From assembly GCA_020430865.1 (NCBI GenBank), contig JAGQIY010000318.1, positions 1 through 5,277 of the forward strand: a stretch of 5,277 nucleotides of DNA, given 5' to 3'. Within the stretch, counting starts at the first letter, position 1. Each line of letters starts with the position of its first letter. Position numbers and translations under genes: made by a program. The notes beneath the pieces are model-generated. The model saw only the letters and a list, made by a program, of their open reading frames with translations, was not told where the DNA came from and did not search any database. Shown piece after piece: positions 1-5,277 of the stretch. Source of the stretch: Myxococcales bacterium. Lineage in GTDB: Bacteria; Myxococcota; Polyangia; Polyangiales; Polyangiaceae.

Positions 1-57
1 CCGGCATTGAACGGCGACAGTGTCACCATCCCTTCGCGCCAGGCCGTTCCGTCATGA
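1..57 (+). CDS. Possible 3' end of an upstream gene (partial)
   Basis: Frame 1 is open from the window edge to a TGA at 55-57 and encodes 18 residues (PALNGDSVTIPSRQAVPS). About two thirds of its third codon positions are G or C, weaker than the clear genes here but compatible with coding. The residues look like the end of a folded domain, but no family can be named from so few. A rival reading is frame 3, also open from the edge, which ends at TGA 102-104 and overlaps the next gene's ATG as ATGA. Its composition is no better. Either tail, or neither, could be real. Sequence upstream of the window would settle it. Confidence 0.3.
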   Translation, partial: PALNGDSVTIPSRQAVPS

Positions 58-100
58 ATCGCACTCACACCCCGATCGAGAATCACCGCCCGCCAGACCC

Positions 101-433
101 ATGAAAGCGCCGCCCGACCCCTACCAGTCGGGCGTTTCTGCATCGAGGGCAACCCTTCAGGGCTCCCAGGGTGTGTTCACCGTCGTACCAGGGGTGGAGA
201 TGCGAGTCGGACGCGACGGCTCTCAGTGTGCCATCCTGCTGACCGAGCCGCGCGTGAGCGGCCTCCACGCCTCGATCAAGATCGAAGAGGGAAAGCTGAT
301 GCTGAGAGACGACAACAGCAACAACGGGACTTTCCTCAACGGCAACCGCCTCACCCCAGGCAGCTGGGCCAGCGTCCGCAACGGCTCGCTGCTGCGCTTT
401 GGCCCGGCAGAGTTCAGCGTCACTCTGGAGTAG
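101..433 (+). CDS. Small FHA-domain phosphothreonine-binding protein
   Basis: A 110-residue cytoplasmic protein that is almost entirely one forkhead-associated (FHA) domain, a module that binds phosphothreonine peptides. The core motifs are present: GRD at residues 37-39 with the expected Arg38, VSGLHAS at 52-58 with the Ser53/His56 pair, and NSNNGTFLNG at 72-81 with Asn75. It therefore looks able to bind phosphopeptide. A polar tail of about 24 residues precedes the domain. There is no signal peptide, membrane segment or catalytic domain, so it probably acts as an adaptor. The start is uncertain. An in-frame GTG at 20 would add 27 residues, but that stretch is Ser/His/Pro/Arg-rich with poor third-position bias and lies outside the fold, so ATG 101 is preferred although no Shine-Dalgarno site is visible. 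The gene ends three bases before the phosphatase start, which indicates one transcript and a shared phosphosignalling role. Small FHA proteins such as GarA/OdhI regulate metabolism, but nothing here shows that specific role. Confidence 0.85.
   Translation: MKAPPDPYQSGVSASRATLQGSQGVFTVVPGVEMRVGRDGSQCAILLTEPRVSGLHASIKIEEGKLMLRDDNSNNGTFLNGNRLTPGSWASVRNGSLLRFGPAEFSVTLE
427..430 (+). promoter_or_regulatory. Ribosome binding site of the PP2C phosphatase gene
   Basis: GGAG sits six bases before the ATG at 437 and lies inside the last codons of the FHA gene. Spacing and sequence fit a Shine-Dalgarno site and support ATG 437 as the true start. The overlap with the preceding reading frame suggests that translation of the two genes is linked. 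Confidence 0.7.
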
Positions 434-436
434 ACC

Positions 437-1774
437 ATGCGGAGAACCGCGCGAGGCGTGGTGATCGACTTCGCGGAGCTGAGTGATCCAGGGCGCGATC
501 CCAGCAAGCAAGTCAACGAGGACTCCAGTGCCTACGCGGAAACACCGCTCGGGCACCTGGCGGTGTTGTGCGACGGCATGGGTGGTCACCTCTCGGGCCA
601 AGACGCGAGCCGCGCCGCGGTGCACGCCGCCGTCGCCTGCGTGGCCAGCGCAACCGCCGACAGCGACATCCACGCGACCCTGCGCGCCGCCGTTCAGGCC
701 GCGGGACACGCCGTCTTCGCGCTGGGCGAGGGGCTGCCGGGCGGCGCGCGCCCAGGCTCCACCTGCGTTGCCGCGCTGATACACGAGAGCGGTCTCAGTA
801 TCGCCCACGTGGGTGACTCGCGCTGCTACCTGTTGCGCGACGGCTCGATCACTCGCCTCACCCGTGACCACTCAGTCGTGCAGGAGCTGGTGGACGCTGG
901 CGTGCTCACGCCACAGGCGGCGGCCCAGCACCCCGACGCGAATCAGATCACGCGCGCGCTGGGCACGCATCGCGAGGTCGAGGTCGAGCTCGGCGGGCCG
1001 TTTTCCCTGCGTTCTGGCGATGCTCTCCTGCTCTGCAGCGACGGCCTCACGGACATGGTGACCGACGCCGAGCTGAGACAGCTGGTCCCAGCCAGCATCG
1101 CCAGCGGTCCCGCGGTGACCTGCCAACAGCTGATCGATCTCGCCAACGAGCGAGGCGGTCACGACAACATCTCGGTCCAGTTGATCGAGGTCATCGAGGC
1201 GCCGCAACACCAGCACGCGCCGCTCCCGACACGCTTCGAAGCAGCGGGCGCGACGCTGCACGCCGAGCCTGCGCTGCCCCACGGGGAACCGCCGGCCACG
1301 CTACCGGGCGGCGCCACGGTCGAGCTGCCGCCGACCGTGGGTGCGACCCAGCTCCTCGAACCGCCAGACGTCGCCCCCACGCTCGCGGACGACGGCGTCC
1401 CACGCACCGAGCGCGCCCCGATCACGCTGGTCGACGACGAGCCCCAGCGTCCGAGTCTACTGCTGCGACGGGCCAGCGGCGCGGGCCGTCATGTGGTCGC
1501 CGCGAGCGGCGGGCTCGCGCTGCTCATCCTGCTCGCCATCATCGGTTGGTGGCTGCTCGGCTCCCACACCAAGCCTCCCCCGACGCCAGCGCCCGAACCG
1601 CTACTCGCCCCCGGCGCCAGCCAGAAGCAGGTGCTCGAACTGGCGCCCCAGGAGGGCGACGCGGGCCCAGCAGCGCGGCCCGAACCCAGTCAGCATCCTT
1701 CTGCGACGGTCCCTGCCCCGCCGGATGCTGCTGCCCCGTCAGACGCGATGGCTCCGGACGCGACCAGCCCGTAG
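437..1774 (+). CDS. Membrane-anchored PP2C/PPM-family Ser/Thr protein phosphatase
   Basis: A 445-residue metal-dependent phosphatase predicted to remove phosphate from Ser/Thr residues. The catalytic domain spans about residues 10-254. Family motifs appear in order: NED at 27-29, CDGMGGH at 45-51, GST at 107-109, VGDSR at 125-129, LTRDHS at 141-146, CSDGLTD at 200-206 and GGHDNIS at 240-246. The aspartates expected to hold Mn/Mg (Asp46, Asp202, Asp243) are intact, so the enzyme should be active. A Pro/Glu/Thr-rich linker follows (about 255-345), then one hydrophobic segment at 353-375 preceded by Arg residues. A Pro/Ala-rich tail of about 70 residues should therefore lie outside the membrane with the phosphatase in the cytosol. 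This order resembles mycobacterial PstP, which also has an extracytoplasmic C-terminal part. The first motif is unusual: two residues longer than in PstP, with Lys24 where an Arg is usual. It is the natural antagonist of the kinase that would feed the neighbouring FHA proteins. Confidence 0.93.
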   Translation: MRRTARGVVIDFAELSDPGRDPSKQVNEDSSAYAETPLGHLAVLCDGMGGHLSGQDASRAAVHAAVACVASATADSDIHATLRAAVQAAGHAVFALGEGLPGGARPGSTCVAALIHESGLSIAHVGDSRCYLLRDGSITRLTRDHSVVQELVDAGVLTPQAAAQHPDANQITRALGTHREVEVELGGPFSLRSGDALLLCSDGLTDMVTDAELRQLVPASIASGPAVTCQQLIDLANERGGHDNISVQLIEVIEAPQHQHAPLPTRFEAAGATLHAEPALPHGEPPATLPGGATVELPPTVGATQLLEPPDVAPTLADDGVPRTERAPITLVDDEPQRPSLLLRRASGAGRHVVAASGGLALLILLAIIGWWLLGSHTKPPPTPAPEPLLAPGASQKQVLELAPQEGDAGPAARPEPSQHPSATVPAPPDAAAPSDAMAPDATSP

Positions 1775-1874
1775 AGCGATCTTGCGTATTGTGCGACAGT
1801 CCCAGCGCCTCCCGCGCAAATGCTGCGACCCCCTTCAACGATCCCCACGCGACCACTAGAGCGGTGAACTCAAG
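1775..1874 (+). other. 100-base gap between phosphatase and transporter genes
   Basis: This is the only sizeable gap between genes in the window. I see no strong hairpin with a T tract, no convincing -35/-10 pair and no sigma-54 GG/GC element. A TAG at 1857-1859 is in frame with the transporter and blocks any upstream extension of that gene. The gap could hold a promoter private to the transporter, but the sequence alone does not show one. Confidence 0.5.
1863..1867 (+). promoter_or_regulatory. Probable ribosome binding site of the ABC transporter gene
   Basis: GGTGA, complementary to the 3' end of 16S rRNA, ends seven bases before ATG 1875. Together with the in-frame TAG at 1857-1859 it fixes the transporter start with little freedom. 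Confidence 0.55.
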
Positions 1875-4832
1875 ATGATCCCTGGCTTTGGCAAGCAGAC
1901 CATCCTTATCGGCAGTGCGCCCCACTGCGAAATTCGACTCGGCGGACCCGGCGTAGCGCCGGAGCACGCCCGCATCGTGCACCAAGGGGGGGGGCAGCTG
2001 GTGTTCGTCGACGGGGGCACCGGTCAGACCAGCGCGAACGGGCAAGCGCTGCAGCCCGCGTCGACGGTCCCGTTCGACTTCCGCACGCAGTTCGTGCTGG
2101 GCCAAGCTGCGCTACCCAACGCGCACCCGGCGATCGCGCTGATGCTGCTCGACAAGGGCCAGCTCGCGCCGACCCCGGGAGAGCTCACGGTCGGTCGCGA
2201 CGCTGCGCGCTGCCACGTCGTCGTCCACAACCAGAACGTTTCCGGGAGGCACGCAACCTTCCGACAGCAACCGTTCAGCGTCACGGACCATGGCTCCACC
2301 AGCGGAACCTGGATCGGCCAGGAGCGCCTCGCCCCCGAACAGCCGCGGCCCCTGGACCCCAGCGCGCTGATCGCGATTGGCCCGGTGCCCGTGGCGGCCA
2401 GCGTCGTGCAGCAGCTGCTCGCAGGTGGGCAAGCGGCTGCTGGCGCAGCGCCGGGTGCTGCTGGCGCAGCAGCCGGCGGCGCGGCGGCGGGCGGCGGAGG
2501 GAACTCGGGCCCCCGCAAGAAACACAAGACCGTCATCGGTCAGGTTCAGCTGGGCGGCTCGACGGGCGCCGCCTTCAAGTCCATCGGCCGTACCGAAGAC
2601 AACGACATCACCATCGCGCACCCCCAGATCTCCAGCAAGCACGCCTTGCTGCACAAGATCCAGGGGCAGCTCTACTTGGAGGACCGCGGCAGCGCCAACG
2701 GCACCTATGTGCGTGGGCAGCGCATTCCCCCGGGGCAGAAGGTTCCAGTCCAGAGCGGCGAGAAGGTCTTCATCGGCCCCATGCCTCTCCTGATCCAGGA
2801 GGAAGCGCAAGAGGTCGCCGTCGTCGTCGAAGACTCCGCGCAGTGGGCAGGCCGCCCGCTGTACGAGATCGAGGCCTGGGATCTGGTGATTCAGGTCCCC
2901 GATCGCGACAATCCGAAGGAGCTCAAGACGCTCCTCGACCACATCAGCTTCAAGGCCATGCCTGGCGACTTGATCGCGCTGATGGGTCCGTCCGGCGCCG
3001 GCAAGACCACGCTCCTGCTCACCCTGAACGGCTACATGCCGCCGACTCACGGTCAGGTGCGCATCAATGGCGAGGATCTGTACGCGATCTACGACGTGCT
3101 CCGCGGCTCCATCGGCTACGTGCCCCAGGACGACATCGTCCATCCGGAGCTGACGGTGTGGGAAGCGGTACGCTACAGCGCCAAATTCCGCCTACCTCCC
3201 GACTTCTCCGAGGACGAGATCGACCGCCGCGTGGACATGACGCTGCGCCAGCTCGGCCTCGACAGCGTCAAGCACCTGCAGATCGGAAAGCCCGAGAAGA
3301 AGGTGCTCTCCGGCGGACAGCGCAAGCGCGTGAACATCGCGATGGAGCTCGTCACCGACCCCATCATCATGTTCCTCGACGAGCCGACCTCGGGACTCGC
3401 CGCAGACGACACCACGGCCTTGGTTCAGCTCCTCGCGGATCTCGCCAAGCAGACCGGCAAGACGATCATCACCACCATCCACCAGCCCGCGAAGGACGAG
3501 TTCGAGAAGTTCAACCTGACGCTCGTGCTCGGCACCGGCGGTATCCCGATCTTCTACGGCCCCACCAAGCCCGATGCCTACCGCTTCTTCGGCAGCTATC
3601 TCGAGCGCCAGGGACGCACCAACGACATCGACAACCCGCGTGACATGTTCGACATGCTCAATCAGCGGGAGGGTCCGATCCTTCAGCAACTGCTGCAGCA
3701 GAACCCCCACGCCAGCAAGCAAGAAGCGCGATCCATTGCCGCGCGGGAATGGCACAAGGAGTTCTTCAGCCCGCAGAACCCGACCTTTCAGAAGATGTTC
3801 TCCGGGAGACGTGCGGTCGGCAGCGGCTCGCAGCAGCAGCTCTCTCGCACCAGACCCAAGGGCAGAGGCCAGTTCGGTCTGCTCTTGAGCCGCTACTTCA
3901 AGGTCAAGGTCAGAGACACCAGCGGCATCGTGATCATGCTCGCGCAGGCGCCGATCATCGGCGTGCTGCTCGCGATGGTCTTCGGCTTCACCAAGGACGC
4001 AATCCCCTACTGGTGCCTCGGCGCGCTGCAGGAGCTGGGGAAGAAGTTCGGCAGCCTCGGCGGCGGCATCGGCGACACCCTCTCGAACATGCAGACCACG
4101 CCGGATCACTCCGGCGCTGCGAACTTCCTCGTGGTCAGCGCGGTGTGGTTCGGTACCAGCAACGCCGCACGCGAAATCGTCAGTGAACGCGCGGTGTATC
4201 TGCGCGAGCGCATGGTGAACCTCGGGCTGTTCAACTACGTGTTCTCGAAGTTCTTCCTGCTCAGCATGTTCTGCGTGATCCAGTGCACCGTGCTCTTGGC
4301 CATCGTGTTCTTCTCGCTGGGCTTCAACGGTGGACCTCAGGCCTTCGTGATCGACCTCGGGATCCTGGTCGCGGTGAGCATGAACTCCGTCGCGCTCGGG
4401 CTGTTGCTCAGCACGATGGTCGAGAGCGCGGAGGCAGCGATGGCGCTCACTCCGATCGCGCTCATTCCCCAGGTGGTGCTCGCGGGCTTGATGGTCCCGA
4501 TGACCACCAACCCGTACCTCAAGTGGCCGATGTACATCGTGCCCGCGCGCTGGGGCTTCGAGGGCGTGGTGGCTCAGGAGCGTCTGGCCATCGCCAGCGA
4601 TCCGGCGTGGATCATCGACATCAACAAGCCAGACTCCTCGAGCCCACCCGACTTCCTCTTCCAGGGCAAGTTCCACTGCGCCAAGGCGCAGATAGCCAGC
4701 GACACCTTCAACGGCGCGTGGGGCTTCGAGAACTGGGAGCTCACCTGGCTGCCTCCCGTGGTGCTGACGGTGATGATGTTCTCGATCCTGATGGTGGTCT
4801 TGATCATCCTGAAGCGCCGCGACTCGGTGTGA
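1875..4832 (+). CDS. FHA-FHA-FHA-ABC exporter (ABCG-like half transporter, ATPase and membrane domain fused)
   Basis: A 985-residue inner-membrane exporter, probably working as a homodimer; the substrate is unknown. Three FHA-type modules lead. The first (about 8-85) is degenerate: Ser14 for the usual Arg and APEH at 28-31 for SxxH. The second (about 100-175) keeps GRD at 107-109 and SGRH at 123-126 but has GSTSGT at 140-145 for the usual Asn-Gly-Thr. The third (about 218-310) is canonical: GR at 238-239, SSKH at 253-256, NGT at 275-277. An Ala/Gly linker (183-212) separates modules two and three. The ATPase (about 330-575) has Walker A GPSGAGKT at 371-378, Q-loop Gln418, signature LSGGQ at 478-482, Walker B ending Asp502-Glu503 and H-loop His536, so ATP hydrolysis is expected. 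Six hydrophobic segments follow (about 684-705, 750-769, 793-817, 824-849, 857-876, 958-979), with an outer loop of about 80 residues before the last. ATPase before membrane domain is the ABCG order. The nearest known parallel is mycobacterial Rv1747, controlled by kinase PknF. Phosphorylation-controlled export is therefore likely. Confidence 0.93.
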   Translation: MIPGFGKQTILIGSAPHCEIRLGGPGVAPEHARIVHQGGGQLVFVDGGTGQTSANGQALQPASTVPFDFRTQFVLGQAALPNAHPAIALMLLDKGQLAPTPGELTVGRDAARCHVVVHNQNVSGRHATFRQQPFSVTDHGSTSGTWIGQERLAPEQPRPLDPSALIAIGPVPVAASVVQQLLAGGQAAAGAAPGAAGAAAGGAAAGGGGNSGPRKKHKTVIGQVQLGGSTGAAFKSIGRTEDNDITIAHPQISSKHALLHKIQGQLYLEDRGSANGTYVRGQRIPPGQKVPVQSGEKVFIGPMPLLIQEEAQEVAVVVEDSAQWAGRPLYEIEAWDLVIQVPDRDNPKELKTLLDHISFKAMPGDLIALMGPSGAGKTTLLLTLNGYMPPTHGQVRINGEDLYAIYDVLRGSIGYVPQDDIVHPELTVWEAVRYSAKFRLPPDFSEDEIDRRVDMTLRQLGLDSVKHLQIGKPEKKVLSGGQRKRVNIAMELVTDPIIMFLDEPTSGLAADDTTALVQLLADLAKQTGKTIITTIHQPAKDEFEKFNLTLVLGTGGIPIFYGPTKPDAYRFFGSYLERQGRTNDIDNPRDMFDMLNQREGPILQQLLQQNPHASKQEARSIAAREWHKEFFSPQNPTFQKMFSGRRAVGSGSQQQLSRTRPKGRGQFGLLLSRYFKVKVRDTSGIVIMLAQAPIIGVLLAMVFGFTKDAIPYWCLGALQELGKKFGSLGGGIGDTLSNMQTTPDHSGAANFLVVSAVWFGTSNAAREIVSERAVYLRERMVNLGLFNYVFSKFFLLSMFCVIQCTVLLAIVFFSLGFNGGPQAFVIDLGILVAVSMNSVALGLLLSTMVESAEAAMALTPIALIPQVVLAGLMVPMTTNPYLKWPMYIVPARWGFEGVVAQERLAIASDPAWIIDINKPDSSSPPDFLFQGKFHCAKAQIASDTFNGAWGFENWELTWLPPVVLTVMMFSILMVVLIILKRRDSV
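1986..1994 (+). repeat. Nine-G homopolymer inside the transporter gene
   Basis: Nine consecutive G bases encode Gly38-Gly39-Gly40 near the start of the transporter. Losing one G would shift the frame and give a TGA at 2140-2142, so the product would be cut to fewer than 90 residues. The present length keeps the frame open. The run is either a chance result of high GC content or a slippage-prone site. Confidence 0.85.
2436..2470 (+). repeat. Short direct repeat in the Ala/Gly linker of the transporter
   Basis: The 14-base unit GCTGCTGGCGCAGC occurs at 2436-2449 and again at 2457-2470, a period of 21 bases or seven codons. It lies in a low-complexity stretch encoding Ala and Gly (residues 183-212) that continues as GGC/GCG-rich sequence to about 2500. 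Because the period is a multiple of three, gain or loss of a unit would change linker length without breaking the frame. Confidence 0.8.
4829..4832 (+). promoter_or_regulatory. GTGA stop/start overlap between transporter and Cys-rich gene
   Basis: The transporter stop TGA (4830-4832) shares two bases with a GTG start at 4829-4831. No good Shine-Dalgarno site lies before it, which fits re-initiation by ribosomes finishing the transporter. This implies coupled production of the two proteins. Confidence 0.65.
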
Positions 4833-5194
4833 CCCGATCGGTCGAGGTCGGGGGCTCCGAGCCGGACGCTGCGGGCGGTGACCGCTCATCTCCGCCCGGA
4901 AACTCCTCTCCCCCCCAGAGAAGGCGAAACCCCGCACGCCGGCTGCTGCTCTGGGCCTTCGTGATCGGTTTCGCGCTGATCTTCGCCCGCGTGCTGTCCA
5001 GCGAGCTGAGCGCCTCGCGCTACGAGAAGGGCTGCGAGGCGGACGACATCGAGGCCTGCTTCAACCTGTGCGTGCAGCGTCCGGAGCAGAGAGAGAGCTG
5101 CGAGAAGGTCCGGACCGCGTGCACGGCTGGCGACCGCTACGCGTGTGGCGCGGTGCGCTATCTCGAGAAGCACCCGCCTCGCCCCCGCTGGTAG
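4829..5194 (+). CDS. Small membrane-anchored Cys-rich protein, unknown function
   Basis: A 121-residue protein with three parts. A polar, Pro/Ser/Arg-rich N-terminus (1-38) ends in the basic patch RRRNPARR. One hydrophobic segment follows at about 39-56. The remaining 65 residues carry six cysteines at 69, 77, 81, 91, 98 and 106. The basic patch before the membrane segment predicts the N-terminus inside and the Cys-rich part in the periplasm, where disulfides can form. Two Cys-x7-Cys pairs (69/77 and 98/106), with AGD and AC motifs, resemble the Cys pairs of Sel1-like/Hcp-type repeats, but full 36-residue repeats are not evident, so membership is only suggested. The frame stays open upstream to 4283 inside the transporter gene, but that part is a shadow in another frame. 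GTG 4829 is chosen because it gives the four-base overlap and a sensible membrane protein. Coupling to the exporter suggests an accessory or assembly partner. I cannot name a family. Confidence 0.72.
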   Translation: MTRSVEVGGSEPDAAGGDRSSPPGNSSPPQRRRNPARRLLLWAFVIGFALIFARVLSSELSASRYEKGCEADDIEACFNLCVQRPEQRESCEKVRTACTAGDRYACGAVRYLEKHPPRPRW

Positions 5195-5277
5195 GCGCGC
5201 AAGGGCGCTTCACGTTTCCCCGGGGTTCGGGGGTGAGGCGCGGTGATCGGGAGCCGTGCCGTGGCGGGGACCGACGC
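5195..5277. other. Trailing non-coding sequence, no gene supported
   Basis: A short GCGC-AAGG-GCGC inverted repeat follows the last stop codon, with only a weak T-containing tail, and further on there is a CCCC/GGGG pairing around 5219-5233. Either could act as a terminator, but both are short for this GC content, and I do not call one with confidence. No coding start with support is visible before the window ends. Confidence 0.4.

Noticed and set aside
20..100. N-terminal extension of the small FHA protein from GTG 20
   Set aside because: The added 27 residues have poor third-position bias and Ser/His/Pro/Arg-rich composition, lie outside the FHA fold, and have no ribosome binding site before them.
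83..871. Minus-strand open frame of 262 codons opposite the FHA and phosphatase genes
   Set aside because: It spans the boundary of two well-supported + strand genes and has shadow-like composition with no motif.
2112..3143. Minus-strand open frame of 343 codons opposite the FHA and ATPase regions
   Set aside because: Same shadow effect. It covers clearly conserved FHA and Walker A coding sequence on the + strand and shows no domain of its own.
4283..4828. Upstream extension of the Cys-rich gene inside the exporter gene
   Set aside because: It would overlap more than 540 bases of exporter coding sequence encoding membrane segments. The Arg-, Gly- and His-rich translation is typical of a frame shadow.
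101..4832. Type VI secretion phosphosignalling locus (PpkA/PppA/Fha-like)
   Set aside because: FHA plus PP2C can suggest this, but no secretion-system structural gene is present and the FHA modules are fused to an ABC exporter.
3192..4937. Long open frame of 581 codons on the minus strand, opposite the exporter
   Set aside because: It lies opposite motif-rich exporter sequence, is rich in Arg, His, Glu, Asp and Ala without recognisable motifs, and is what high third-position GC produces on the opposite strand.
5195..5277. Rho-independent terminator after the last gene
   Set aside because: The inverted repeats are only about four base pairs and lack a proper T tract, so they do not stand out from GC-rich background.
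1..5277. CRISPR array, tRNA or rRNA gene, insertion sequence or attachment site
   Set aside because: I saw no regularly spaced repeats, no cloverleaf or rRNA-like segments, no transposase and no terminal inverted repeats in the window.

Overview
This is a gene-dense, GC-rich window (roughly two thirds G+C, with strong G/C preference at third codon positions). All supported genes lie on the + strand. Three things together suggest a myxobacterium-like member of Myxococcota: FHA-based phosphothreonine signalling, a long Pro/Ala-rich protein linker, and a small Cys-rich envelope protein with Sel1-like Cys spacing. That placement is inferred from style and not proven by any marker gene.

Layout. 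Positions 1-57 may hold the last codons of an upstream gene (weak). A small FHA-domain protein follows (101-433). Three bases later comes a membrane-anchored PP2C/PPM-family Ser/Thr phosphatase (437-1774), preceded by a clear GGAG ribosome binding site. A 100-base gap (1775-1874) separates it from a 985-residue ABC exporter (1875-4832). This protein fuses three FHA-type modules, an ABCG-like ATPase and six predicted membrane segments in one chain. Its stop codon overlaps, as GTGA, the start of a 121-residue membrane-anchored protein with six cysteines (4829-5194). The last 83 bases hold no gene I can support.

How the genes may work together. The set reads as a phosphorylation-gated export module. 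A Ser/Thr kinase, not seen in this window, would phosphorylate threonines. The FHA domains, one free-standing and up to three on the transporter, would bind them. The PP2C enzyme would reverse the mark, and the ABC protein would export an unknown substrate. The closest well-known parallel is mycobacterial Rv1747, an ABC exporter with two FHA domains controlled by the kinase PknF. The small Cys-rich protein is translationally coupled to the transporter and probably faces the periplasm, so it may be an accessory subunit.

Points worth following up are the unequal preservation of the three transporter FHA modules, a nine-G run inside the transporter coding region, a D-loop substitution in the ATPase, a variant first motif and possible FHA docking threonines in the phosphatase, and the coupled Cys-rich protein, which I cannot assign to a named family.
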